A DNA stretch of 63,418 nucleotides from SVQP01 sp045587385 (GTDB lineage: Bacteria > Bacillota > Clostridia > Oscillospirales > CAG-272). The number at the start of each line of letters is the position of its first letter. Within the stretch, counting starts at the first letter, position 1. This document shows, piece after piece, positions 16,734 through 25,013 of the stretch. The notes beneath the pieces were generated by a model. That model searched no databases. It was given only the letters and a program-made list of their open reading frames with translations, and was not told where the DNA came from. Location of the stretch: contig JAZNCE010000086.1 in NCBI GenBank assembly GCA_045587385.1, positions 1 to 63,418 on the forward strand, in the 5' to 3' direction. The translations under genes and the position numbers were made by a program.

Positions 16734-18718
16734 TGGCAAAGCGTAACCTTGAAAGCTTGCAAAAGCAATATGCAAAATCCTCCCACGGCGGCCCCGGCGG
16801 ACCTCGCGGGGGTGGACCTCGCGGCGGCGGTCCGCACGGCAGAGGCATGGGCGGCAAGCCCAAGAACGCGGGACACACCATCTCGCGCCTGCTGAAATAT
16901 CTGCGCCCCTATACGCCGCACATGATTTTAGTGCTTGTGTGCATGCTGACAAGCACGGTCACCTCGCTGATCGGCTCTTACCTGCTCTCCCCCGTTATCA
17001 ACCACATAGCGGACGTGGATATGGGTGCGGACGCCAGCTTCTTTACCGAGCTTGCCGACAAGATCATTTCCGCATGGGCAAACTCCGCTCCCATGACCTT
17101 GCTTTCGGACACCTTGGGACTTGGCGGCCCCTTCCCCTACCTGTTAGCTGCCATCGTCATCTTTGTCGTGATCTACGGCTTGGGCATCATCGCTTCCTAC
17201 TCTCAGGCAAGATTGATGGTGCACATCACGCAGGGCTCGCTGGAAAGCATTCGTAACGACCTGTTTGAAAAGCTGCAAAAGCTGCCCGTCCGCTACTTTG
17301 ACGCAAACCCCACGGGCGAGACCATGAGCCGCTTTACCAACGACGTGGACAACATTGACCACATGCTCTCCAACACGCTGACCTCGCTGATCTCGGGCGC
17401 GATCACGCTGCTTGGCACATTTGTCTTCATGCTGACCACCAACGTGTGGCTGACGCTGATCACGGTTGCCTTTATTCCCGTGTTCGGTCTTGGCGGTGCA
17501 GCCCTTGCCAAGCGTTCCCGTAAATACTACAAGGAGCAGCAGGCGGCGCTGGGCGCGGTCAACGGCTACATTGAGGAGACCGTTTCGGGTCAGAAGGTCA
17601 TCAAGGTCTTCAATCACGAGCAGGAGTGCGAAGAGGAATTCGGGCTGCTCAACCACGACCTGCGCGGCAAGCAGTACCGCGCTATGTTCTGGGGCGGTAT
17701 CATGGGTCCCATCATGGGCAACACCAGCCAGATCACCTTTGCATTCACCCTTGGCGTGGGCGGCATTATGATGCTGCTGACCGGCTTTACCCCCGGTGAG
17801 CTGACCGTTTTTGCCAACTACTCCAAGCAGTTCTCCTTCCCCATTACCAACATGTCCTCGCAAATGACCACCGTATTCTCCGCCCTTGCGGGTGCGGAGC
17901 GCGTGTTTGCGGTCATGGATCAGGAGCCCGAGCAGCCCGATGCCGAGAACGCGATCAATGAGAACACCGCAGACTACGCGGGCATCAAGGGCGACGTGGT
18001 CTTTGAGAACGTGACCTTTGGCTACGTGCCCGAAAAGACGGTGCTCAAGAACATCTCGCTTTACGCGCATCCCGGTCAGAAGATCGCGTTCGTCGGCTCA
18101 ACGGGTGCGGGCAAGACCACCATTACCAATCTCTTAAATCGCTTCTACGATATCGAATCCGGCAGCATTACCATTGACGGCATTGATATCAAGCAATACT
18201 CGCGCGACTACCTGCGCAAGAACATTGCCATGGTGCTGCAGGATACCCACCTCTTTACCGGCACGGTGATGGAGAACATCCGCTACGGCAGACTGGACGC
18301 AACCGACGAGGAAGTCATTGCGGCAGCCAAGACCGCAAGCGCGCATTCCTTTATCATGCGACTGGAGCACGGCTATCAGACCAAGCTTGAAGGAGACGGC
18401 GCAAACCTTTCGCAGGGTCAGCGTCAGCTGCTCAATATTGCACGCGCAGCGCTCTCCAAGGCGCCTATTCTGGTGCTGGACGAGGCGACCTCCTCAGTTG
18501 ACACCAGAACCGAACGCCACATCGAGCGCGGTATGGATCGACTGATGAAAAACCGCACCACCTTCGTTATTGCCCACCGTCTTTCCACGGTGCGCAACTC
18601 CAACGCCATTATGGTGCTGGAGCAGGGCGAGATCATCGAGCGCGGTGACCACGACGACCTGCTTGCCATCAAGGGCAGATATTACGAGCTCTACACGGGT
18701 ATAAAAGAGCTTGACTAA
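16733..18718 (+). CDS. ABC exporter subunit with consensus Walker B (BmrD-like)
   Basis: 661 residues. A glycine-rich, proline-rich cytoplasmic lead (about 18-45, with GGPGGPRGGGPRGGG) precedes six membrane helices (about 55-370) and an ATPase domain. Walker A is GSTGAGKTT and Walker B ILVLDEATS with the catalytic Glu. The signature reads NLSQGQRQL rather than LSGGQ, as in TM288-type partners. Start and stop overlap as TAATG with the upstream subunit. Together they form an asymmetric heterodimer with one working hydrolysis site. A terminator follows directly, so the operon is marR plus two ABC genes. Confidence 0.93.
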   Translation: MAKRNLESLQKQYAKSSHGGPGGPRGGGPRGGGPHGRGMGGKPKNAGHTISRLLKYLRPYTPHMILVLVCMLTSTVTSLIGSYLLSPVINHIADVDMGADASFFTELADKIISAWANSAPMTLLSDTLGLGGPFPYLLAAIVIFVVIYGLGIIASYSQARLMVHITQGSLESIRNDLFEKLQKLPVRYFDANPTGETMSRFTNDVDNIDHMLSNTLTSLISGAITLLGTFVFMLTTNVWLTLITVAFIPVFGLGGAALAKRSRKYYKEQQAALGAVNGYIEETVSGQKVIKVFNHEQECEEEFGLLNHDLRGKQYRAMFWGGIMGPIMGNTSQITFAFTLGVGGIMMLLTGFTPGELTVFANYSKQFSFPITNMSSQMTTVFSALAGAERVFAVMDQEPEQPDAENAINENTADYAGIKGDVVFENVTFGYVPEKTVLKNISLYAHPGQKIAFVGSTGAGKTTITNLLNRFYDIESGSITIDGIDIKQYSRDYLRKNIAMVLQDTHLFTGTVMENIRYGRLDATDEEVIAAAKTASAHSFIMRLEHGYQTKLEGDGANLSQGQRQLLNIARAALSKAPILVLDEATSSVDTRTERHIERGMDRLMKNRTTFVIAHRLSTVRNSNAIMVLEQGEIIERGDHDDLLAIKGRYYELYTGIKELD

Positions 18719-18726
18719 ACAAAAAT

Positions 18727-18760
18727 ACGGGACGAGTCCGCGGACTCGTCCCGTTATTTT
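18727..18760. terminator. terminator of the ABC operon
   Basis: ACGGGACGAGTCCG pairs perfectly with CGGACTCGTCCCGT and is followed by TATTTT. It lies between convergent genes. Confidence 0.85.
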
Positions 18761-19815
18761 CATTGTAAGCTATTCATTACATCCTTAAACGCTCTGTGTG
18801 CACTTGGGATGGGATAGGTGCTGCCAAGCTCGGCAAGCGTGGCAGGTGTCAGCGCATTCTGCACGGTGGATGCATCTTTGACGCGCACAAGATAGCCGGT
18901 CATGTGCCACTCCAAGTGGGTAAAGATATGCTTTGCCGCGACAGGCTGACCAACCTCGGTGACCTCAAAACCCAGCGACTCGGCATGCAATGCCGCCTGC
19001 GCTGCGCTCAAACTCCCCTCGGTCTGATAAAACTCGTACATGCCCGCAAGCAAGCCGGATGCGGGTCTTTTATGCAACGCCACGCGCTCACCGTCATAGA
19101 GCAGCAGCACGGTCAAGGGCACGATCTTGCGCGGCTTTGCCTTGCTTCGCACGGGAAGCTCTGCGGTTTTTCCCTCGGCAAGGGCGGTGCAAAACGCCTG
19201 CAGGGGGCACGCGGCACACTTTGCCTCGCCTGCGGGCACGCAGACCACAGCCCCAAGCTCGATCATGGCTTGGGTAAACTCGGCAGCAGACTCCGCGGGA
19301 ATGACCTTAGCAACCTCTTCCCTTGCCTCTTTTTGCACGGCAGGCTGCAAAATATCGCGCTCGTCGCCCGTCAATCTTGCCCACACGCGCAGCACGTTGC
19401 CATCCACGGCGGGCGCGGGAATGCCATACGCGATCGACGCGATCGCCCCTGCGGTATACGCACCGATACCGCACAGCTTTTGTAATTCTTCATAATCGGC
19501 AGGCAGCTCGCCCGCGTATTGCTCGCACACCTGTCTTGCCGCCTTTTGCAAATTGCGGGCGCGGCTGTAATATCCCAGCCCCTCCCACAGCTTGAGCAAA
19601 CGCTCCTCGTGTGCCTCGGCAAGGCTTTTGATGTCGGGCAGCTCGCGCATAAAACGCTCAAAATACGGCTTGACCGCCTCCACGCGCGTTTGCTGCAGCA
19701 TGATCTCGGATATCCATACGCGGTAAGGGCTGATCTCCCTGCGCCACGGCAGCTCACGTGCATTTTCACGGTACCAGATTAAAAGCGGCTGCGCGATCTC
19801 CTTGGGTAAGCGCAT
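18760..19815 (-). CDS. mutY: A/G-specific adenine DNA glycosylase
   Basis: 351 residues. It removes adenine mispaired with 8-oxoguanine. The N-terminal HhH-GPD fold holds the catalytic Glu in WISEIMLQQTRV, the helix-hairpin-helix LCGIGAYTAGAIASIAYG and the catalytic Asp in VDGNVLRVWARL. The iron-sulfur cluster loop is C-x7-C-x2-C-x5-C (CVPAGEAKCAACPLQAFC), one residue longer in the first gap than in Escherichia coli. The C-terminal Nudix-like 8-oxoG-recognition domain (about 225-351) includes FTHLEWHMTGYLV. It starts three bases after the LytTR regulator stops, so the two share a transcript. Confidence 0.95.
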   Translation of the reverse strand: MRLPKEIAQPLLIWYRENARELPWRREISPYRVWISEIMLQQTRVEAVKPYFERFMRELPDIKSLAEAHEERLLKLWEGLGYYSRARNLQKAARQVCEQYAGELPADYEELQKLCGIGAYTAGAIASIAYGIPAPAVDGNVLRVWARLTGDERDILQPAVQKEAREEVAKVIPAESAAEFTQAMIELGAVVCVPAGEAKCAACPLQAFCTALAEGKTAELPVRSKAKPRKIVPLTVLLLYDGERVALHKRPASGLLAGMYEFYQTEGSLSAAQAALHAESLGFEVTEVGQPVAAKHIFTHLEWHMTGYLVRVKDASTVQNALTPATLAELGSTYPIPSAHRAFKDVMNSLQ

Positions 19816-19818
19816 AGA

Positions 19819-20517
19819 TCAAAGACCTGCAAACTTCTCACACGCTACCTTATACTGAGCGCGCGAGATGGGTACCAGATCCCCGTTACGCATGGTGTAT
19901 TCGCGGTTGCTGATGCGCGTGGTATGGCGCAGATTGACCGAATAAGAGCGGTGGCAGCGGAAAAAGATATCTGCGGGAAGCTTTTCGCAAAACGCCTCAA
20001 AGCTGCCTATAAACACGTATTGCTGACCGTCGCGTGCGTACACCACGATATCGTGCTTCTGGCTTTCCAGATACAAAATATCGTCGTATTCCATCATCAC
20101 CTGTCCCTTTTTGCGGTCGTTGATCACAAGTCCGGGCTGCTTTTCCATTTTTTCAAGGCACATCTGCACCGCACGGCGCAGCTTGACGGGATCGACCGGC
20201 TTGGTCAGATAGGTCAGAGGGTACACCTCGTAAGCCTCCAGTGCAAACTCTGCACTCGAGGTCATAAATACGATATTCACGCGGCTGCCTGCGCGGCGCA
20301 GCTCACTTGCAAACTCAAGACCCGTGCGCTTATCCATCAAGATATCCAAAAGCAGCAAGGAATAGTCGCACTTGCGCATAGCCGCCTGCAGCTCTTCGGT
20401 AGAAGTGAAGCAATCGGTGCGGTGGGTGATCCCCTTTTCATCCAACACCTTGTCCAAAAGCTCCTTGGCTTTGGCAGCATACAACGCTTCGTCGTCGCAA
20501 ATTGCGGTATAGAACAT
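19819..20517 (-). CDS. LytTR-type response regulator, no adjacent kinase
   Basis: 232 residues. The receiver domain (about 1-120) has the acidic pair CDDE, the phospho-acceptor Asp in LLLLDILMD and the conserved Lys in YLTKPVD. The LytTR DNA-binding domain (about 130-232) has YLESQKHDIVVY and FFRCHRSYSVNL. Such regulators usually answer peptide or redox sensors. No histidine kinase is in this window, so its partner must be elsewhere. ATG 20517 follows GGAGGTAG. It leads a two-gene operon with mutY. Confidence 0.9.
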   Translation of the reverse strand: MFYTAICDDEALYAAKAKELLDKVLDEKGITHRTDCFTSTEELQAAMRKCDYSLLLLDILMDKRTGLEFASELRRAGSRVNIVFMTSSAEFALEAYEVYPLTYLTKPVDPVKLRRAVQMCLEKMEKQPGLVINDRKKGQVMMEYDDILYLESQKHDIVVYARDGQQYVFIGSFEAFCEKLPADIFFRCHRSYSVNLRHTTRISNREYTMRNGDLVPISRAQYKVACEKFAGL

Positions 20518-20561
20518 GAAAATCTACCTCCTTATTCACAGCGTTTCACGATTATGCTTTT

Positions 20562-20590
20562 ATTATAACAGAAAAACGCGCATTTGTCTA
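20562..20590 (-). promoter_or_regulatory. promoter of the LytTR-mutY operon
   Basis: On the minus strand TAGACA, 17 bases, TATAAT, about 45 bases before the start codon. It is back to back with the aro operon promoter. Confidence 0.7.
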
Positions 20591-20619
20591 CAAAAACATG
20601 ATAAATTTCTCAATTACCC

Positions 20620-20648
20620 TTGACAAAAATCCTTCTGCATGCTACACT
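20620..20648 (+). promoter_or_regulatory. promoter of the aro operon
   Basis: TTGACA, 17 bases, TACACT. A second TATAAT lies at 20657-20662 without a good -35. The start of aroB is about 115 bases downstream, leaving a leader that contains a terminator-like hairpin. Confidence 0.7.
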
Positions 20649-20725
20649 TTACTTGATATAATTGTATTATTTACATCTGTATGCGCCGCACAAGGCTTGA
20701 GCAGACAGTCATGCAAAATCGGCAC

Positions 20726-20755
20726 ACCGCAGGCTTTCTGCGGTATTTTTGTTTT
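20726..20755 (+). promoter_or_regulatory. terminator hairpin in the aroB leader (possible attenuator)
   Basis: ACCGCAG-GCTTT-CTGCGGT followed by ATTTTTGTTTT forms an intrinsic terminator between the promoter and the aroB ribosome site (GGGAGG, 20758-20763). A terminator inside a leader usually means conditional readthrough. I could not identify a known riboswitch or T-box pattern, nor a leader peptide rich in aromatic codons. Confidence 0.6.
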
Positions 20756-20770
20756 ATGGGAGGACAGGAT

Positions 20771-21817
20771 ATGATCACAGTTACGGTACAAGCTTCCAAA
20801 GCCTACGACGTACATATCGGCAGCGGCTTGCTTGCGCAGACGGGTGCGCTTGCCGCCAAGGTGCTTTCCCCCTGCCGCGCGCTGATTCTGACCGACGATC
20901 ACGTTGCCCCCTTGTATGCAGACGCACTTGAAAAATCCCTGCTTGATGCGGGCTTTGTGCCCCAAGTTTACGTGGTACCGCACGGTGAGGGCTCCAAATC
21001 ACTCTGTGCGCTGGGCGCGCTGCTGGAGCATCTGGCAGAGCAGCACTACACCCGTACCGACGCGCTGTTCGCTCTGGGCGGCGGCGTTGTAGGAGATCTT
21101 GGCGGCTTTTGCGCCTCGGTCTATTTGCGCGGCATGCACTTTGTACAGATCCCCACCACGCTGCTTTCCGCCGTGGATTCCTCGGTAGGCGGCAAGACCG
21201 CCATCAATCTTGATGCAGGTAAAAATCTGGCAGGAGCATTCTATCAGCCCGATCTTGTAGTCTGCGACCCCGACACGCTCTCTACTCTGCCCGCTGCCGT
21301 TTTGGCGGACGGCTGCGCAGAGGTCATCAAGTACGGCGTGATCAACGATGCCTCCCTTTTCCGTTCCCTGCAGGGCGGCACCTCGCCTGCCTGCGAGCAG
21401 GTCATTGCCCGCTGCGTGCAAAACAAGCGCGATATCGTTGAGCGCGACGAATTTGACACGGGGCTGCGCCGACTGCTCAACCTCGGGCACACAGTAGCGC
21501 ACGCCATAGAAAAGCTTTCACACTTTGAAATTTCCCACGGCAGTGCCGTTGCCATGGGTACTGCCACGATCATGCGCGCAGCCGTGGCGCACAGGCTTTG
21601 CCCGAAAAGTGACCTTGACGCGCTGCTCTCTCTGACGCAAAAGCTGGGGCTGCCCACCGAATGCCCCTATAGCACCGCCGAGATCGCAGCCGCTGCCCTT
21701 TCGGACAAAAAGCGCAGCGCAGACACCCTGACGCTGGTTCTGCCTTACGGCATCGGAACGTGTCAGCTCTGCGAACTGCCGGCAAACAAGCTACAGGCGT
21801 TCTTGGAATCGAGGTAA
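20771..21817 (+). CDS. aroB: 3-dehydroquinate synthase
   Basis: 348 residues. It converts DAHP to 3-dehydroquinate with NAD and a metal ion. The family blocks ALGGGVVGDLGGFCASVYLR, PTTLLSAVDSSVGGKTAINL and the metal-binding segment RLLNLGHTVAHAIEKLS are complete. ATG 20771 is chosen because GGGAGG lies seven bases before it; an in-frame ATG at 20681 would place the leader hairpin inside the coding region. First gene of the aro operon; aroA starts three bases after its stop. Confidence 0.96.
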   Translation: MITVTVQASKAYDVHIGSGLLAQTGALAAKVLSPCRALILTDDHVAPLYADALEKSLLDAGFVPQVYVVPHGEGSKSLCALGALLEHLAEQHYTRTDALFALGGGVVGDLGGFCASVYLRGMHFVQIPTTLLSAVDSSVGGKTAINLDAGKNLAGAFYQPDLVVCDPDTLSTLPAAVLADGCAEVIKYGVINDASLFRSLQGGTSPACEQVIARCVQNKRDIVERDEFDTGLRRLLNLGHTVAHAIEKLSHFEISHGSAVAMGTATIMRAAVAHRLCPKSDLDALLSLTQKLGLPTECPYSTAEIAAAALSDKKRSADTLTLVLPYGIGTCQLCELPANKLQAFLESR

Positions 21818-21820
21818 TCC

Positions 21821-23092
21821 ATGCAAATCACGCTTCACGCGCCCACGCCGCGCGGCTCTTTGCGCGCCTTTCCTTCAAAATCCGAGGCGCACAGATATCT
21901 CGTCTGCGCCGCCTTGGCAAACGCGCCCACACACGTACTGTGTAACGATACAAACGACGATATAGATGCCACCGTAGATTGTCTTTGCGCACTCGGTGCC
22001 GATATCACGCGCATCAAGCAAGGCTTTTTTGTCACGCCCATTGCGCACGCGCCCGCATTTGCTCAAATGGACGCACGCGAATCGGGCTCAACCCTGCGCT
22101 TTTTGCTGCCCGTCATTGCCGCACTCGGCACAAGCGCGCAGATTGCACGTCGCGGCAGACTCCCCGCGCGTCCGCTCTCTCCCTTGCGCGAGCTTTTGGA
22201 GCAAAACGGCGTGTCCATCACCGATCACCCGAACGGTGCTTTAGAAATTTCGGGCAAGCTTGCAGAGAATGACTTTGCCATTACAGGAGACCTTTCCTCG
22301 CAGTTTATAAGCGGACTTTTGTTCGCGCTACCCTTGCAGGACACCCCTGACGATTGCCGTATTCACCTGCTCGGGCAGGTTGCATCCCGCCCTTATATCG
22401 ATATGACAATCTCGGCACTTGCCTCGTTCGGCATTTGCGTGACCGAGCGTGAGGGTGTATTGACCGTACCCGCGCACAGCCGCTATATCTCACCGGGCAC
22501 TCTGCGTGTGGGCGGTGACTGGTCGGGCGCTGCAGCCTTTGCCTGCATGGGCGCTGTGGGAAAGCACCCGATCACGATCACCGACGTTGATCCGCAATCG
22601 GTGCAGGGAGATCGCACCATTCTCTCCGTGCTCTCACAAATGGGGGCTGACGTACAGATCGGCACAAGCGCGGTGACGGTATCCCCCGCCCTCTTGCGCG
22701 GCACGGAAATTGACGCGACCGACATTCCCGACCTCGTGCCCGTGCTGGCAGCAACGGCAGCTCATGCGCAGGGCACGACTCGTATATACGGTGCCTCTCG
22801 CTTGCGCTATAAGGAATCCAACCGTCTTGCAGCGACAGCCGAGCTGCTGCGCACGCTGGGTGCGGACGTTACCGAAACCGATGACGGCTTGATCATCGTC
22901 GGCAAGCCCGCGCTGACGGGCGGACGCGTCAGCTCCTTTGGTGATCACCGCATTGCCATGAGTGCCGCGGTTGCCTCGCTTGGCTGTCAAGCTCCGGTCT
23001 CGATCGATGACGCGCAGGCAGTAACCAAATCCTATCCTGCCTTCTGGGAGCAATTATCCCTGCTTTGCACCCCCGATTCCGTTATTTTGTAA
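21821..23092 (+). CDS. aroA: EPSP synthase (3-phosphoshikimate 1-carboxyvinyltransferase)
   Basis: 423 residues. It joins phosphoenolpyruvate to shikimate-3-phosphate. Visible motifs: PSKSEAHRYLVCAALA near the N-terminus (substrate-binding Lys-Ser), ARESGSTLRFLLPV, GDLSSQFISGLLFALP, DIPDLVPVLAATA with the catalytic Asp, YKESNRLAA and GDHRIAMSAAV. The two-lobe inside-out barrel is full length. The ribosome site GAGGT sits in the last codons of aroB, so the genes are coupled. The next gene, aroC, begins 11 bases after the stop. Confidence 0.95.
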   Translation: MQITLHAPTPRGSLRAFPSKSEAHRYLVCAALANAPTHVLCNDTNDDIDATVDCLCALGADITRIKQGFFVTPIAHAPAFAQMDARESGSTLRFLLPVIAALGTSAQIARRGRLPARPLSPLRELLEQNGVSITDHPNGALEISGKLAENDFAITGDLSSQFISGLLFALPLQDTPDDCRIHLLGQVASRPYIDMTISALASFGICVTEREGVLTVPAHSRYISPGTLRVGGDWSGAAAFACMGAVGKHPITITDVDPQSVQGDRTILSVLSQMGADVQIGTSAVTVSPALLRGTEIDATDIPDLVPVLAATAAHAQGTTRIYGASRLRYKESNRLAATAELLRTLGADVTETDDGLIIVGKPALTGGRVSSFGDHRIAMSAAVASLGCQAPVSIDDAQAVTKSYPAFWEQLSLLCTPDSVIL

Positions 23093-23103
23093 AGGAGAAG
23101 TAT

Positions 23104-24180
23104 ATGCCCTATCCGTTTGGCAACAATCTCAGATTAGATATTTGCGGCGGCTCGCACGATCCCGAGATCACCATGACCCTCTCGGGTCTGCCTGCAGGGC
23201 TTGCCATTGATCCGTCACAGCTGCACGCCTTTACTTCGCGCCGTGCCCCCGGGCAAAACGCTTGGTCGAGCACGCGCCGCGAGGCTGACTTGCCCGAATT
23301 TCTCGGTGGCGTGACCGAGCGTGACGGTATGCTTTATACAGACGGTACGCCAATTTTCGCACGTATCCGTAACACCAACGTGCGCTCGCAGGATTACGAT
23401 TTTGATCTGCCCCGCCCCGGGCACGCAGACCTTGCCGCACGCTTGAAATACGGCAAGGACGTGGATCTGCGCGGCGGTGGACACTTTTCGGGGCGTCTTA
23501 CCGCGCTGACCTGCCTTGCAGGCGGCATTTGCCTGCAGTACCTTGCCGCCAAGGACATTCATATCGGTGCGCATGCGCTCTCAATCGGCGGCGTGTCCGA
23601 TGCGCAGCTTGATCCTGTTCACAATGAAATCCCCGCATTTGCAAGGGCAGATTTTCCCACCTATGACCAAGCCGCGGCAGAGCGCATGCAAGCCGAGATT
23701 GCCAAGGCACGTGCCGAGGGCGACTCGCTGGGCGGCACGGTGGAATGCAAGATCACGGGTGCGCCTGCAGGACTTGGCGAGCACATGTTTTGCTCTGTGG
23801 AGAGCGTCATTTCACAAGCAATCTGGTCCATTCCCGCCGTCAAGGGTATTTCCTTTGGTGCGGGCTTTGACGTTGCCAATATGCGCGGCTCGCAGAACAA
23901 TGATGCCATTTTCACAGACGGCACGCATATTTACACCGAAACCAACAACGCAGGCGGCGTGCTCGGTGGCATGACTTACGGCATGCCCATACTGTTCCGG
24001 GTTGCCATCAAGCCCACGCCCTCTATTGCCAAGGAACAGCATACTGTCAGCCTTTCGCGCATGGAAAACGAAACGCTTGCCGTCAAGGGCAGACACGACC
24101 CCTGCATCGTGCCCCGTGCCGTGCCCGTGGTCGAGGCGGCTGCCGCACTTGCCGTGACCGATCTTTTACTTGACCTGTAA
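23104..24180 (+). CDS. aroC: chorismate synthase
   Basis: 358 residues. It makes chorismate from EPSP using reduced FMN. Recognisable blocks: GGGHFSGRLTALTCLAGGI, RRAPGQNAWSSTRREAD, the FMN-site segment FGAGFDVANMRGSQNNDAIF, then NNAGGVLGGMTYGMPI and the terminal signature GRHDPCIVPRAVPVVEA. The usual N-terminal GESHG reads GGSHD here, a variant worth noting although the rest is normal. ATG 23104 follows AAAGGAGAAG. Confidence 0.95.
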   Translation: MPYPFGNNLRLDICGGSHDPEITMTLSGLPAGLAIDPSQLHAFTSRRAPGQNAWSSTRREADLPEFLGGVTERDGMLYTDGTPIFARIRNTNVRSQDYDFDLPRPGHADLAARLKYGKDVDLRGGGHFSGRLTALTCLAGGICLQYLAAKDIHIGAHALSIGGVSDAQLDPVHNEIPAFARADFPTYDQAAAERMQAEIAKARAEGDSLGGTVECKITGAPAGLGEHMFCSVESVISQAIWSIPAVKGISFGAGFDVANMRGSQNNDAIFTDGTHIYTETNNAGGVLGGMTYGMPILFRVAIKPTPSIAKEQHTVSLSRMENETLAVKGRHDPCIVPRAVPVVEAAAALAVTDLLLDL

Positions 24181-24190
24181 AGGAGCTTTT

Positions 24191-25012
24191 ATGTATTATT
24201 TACCTACCGATTATTTGGTTTTAACCGCTATCCGCGACAAGAAAACCGCACCCCACGCGCTGCTGGAGGCAGCTTGCGCCTCTCTGCCTTATCCGCTCTC
24301 CAAGGGCGCGCTGTCGTTCTCTTTGGGCAAGCTGTGCGCCGGCGGCTACATTGAGGGATATGCGCTGACCGAAAAAGGCGCGGCATTCTTCAAGAACAAT
24401 AAGAAGTTTTTGGAAAGCAAGGCAAGGGCAAATACGCGCCTGTGCGCACTGCTTTGCGCCGAACAGATCCATGGCGAGGTCACGCCCTATGAGCTCTCCG
24501 ATGCGGCTTACACCGAGGCATGCGACGCCCTGCGTCGCAAATACGCCATCCCCACGCCCGATCTTACGATAGAAGCAGAGGGCGGCGACCTTTACCTGCA
24601 CTTTGGCGGCAGGTATGCCGAGGAGGAGGACGAGGACGCACTCGTTTTTGAAGACAAGATCAAGGTAAACGCTGCCTCTCTGCACGATCTTGCCGATACC
24701 TTCCTTGCATATTTTGAGGACGGCAGACACCACAAATGCTGTTTGTTTGCCGACGGCGCACCCGCATACGTTGCTACAATCAGCCGCAACGAGGGCAGCA
24801 CAAGGCTTAATATTGCCAAGATCCTATACAACCGCCAACGCTTTATCGGCAAGCGCGACGGCAATCTTGACTACGCGCAATGCGGAGAATTCGCCTTTGA
24901 CCGCACCGCAAACGATATTGAGGTCAAATTTGTCTACGCCATGATGCAAGCGGAGCGTCAATATCACGGTGAATTCCCCTACGGAGCAGTTACCGCGCTG
25001 ATGGAGTTCTGA
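24191..25012 (+). CDS. unknown protein inside the aro operon
   Basis: 273 residues. Residues about 1-75 look like a winged helix: YLVLTAIRDKKTAPHALLEA, then LSFSLGKLCAGGYIEGYALT and EKGAAFF. Two later regions are beta-rich, with an acidic patch AEEEDEDALVFEDK around 150 and repeated pairs of histidine and cysteine (RHHKCCLF). No family recognised. It starts behind AAGGAGC ten bases after aroC and stops one base before aroE-aroK, so it is certainly co-transcribed. A regulatory role in aromatic biosynthesis is possible but unsupported beyond position. Confidence 0.7.
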   Translation: MYYLPTDYLVLTAIRDKKTAPHALLEAACASLPYPLSKGALSFSLGKLCAGGYIEGYALTEKGAAFFKNNKKFLESKARANTRLCALLCAEQIHGEVTPYELSDAAYTEACDALRRKYAIPTPDLTIEAEGGDLYLHFGGRYAEEEDEDALVFEDKIKVNAASLHDLADTFLAYFEDGRHHKCCLFADGAPAYVATISRNEGSTRLNIAKILYNRQRFIGKRDGNLDYAQCGEFAFDRTANDIEVKFVYAMMQAERQYHGEFPYGAVTALMEF

Positions 25013-25013
25013 T

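Noticed and set aside
20681..20770. N-terminal extension of aroB from an upstream ATG
   Set aside because: It would translate through a terminator hairpin; GGGAGG directly before ATG 20771 and the normal AroB N-terminus argue for the downstream start.
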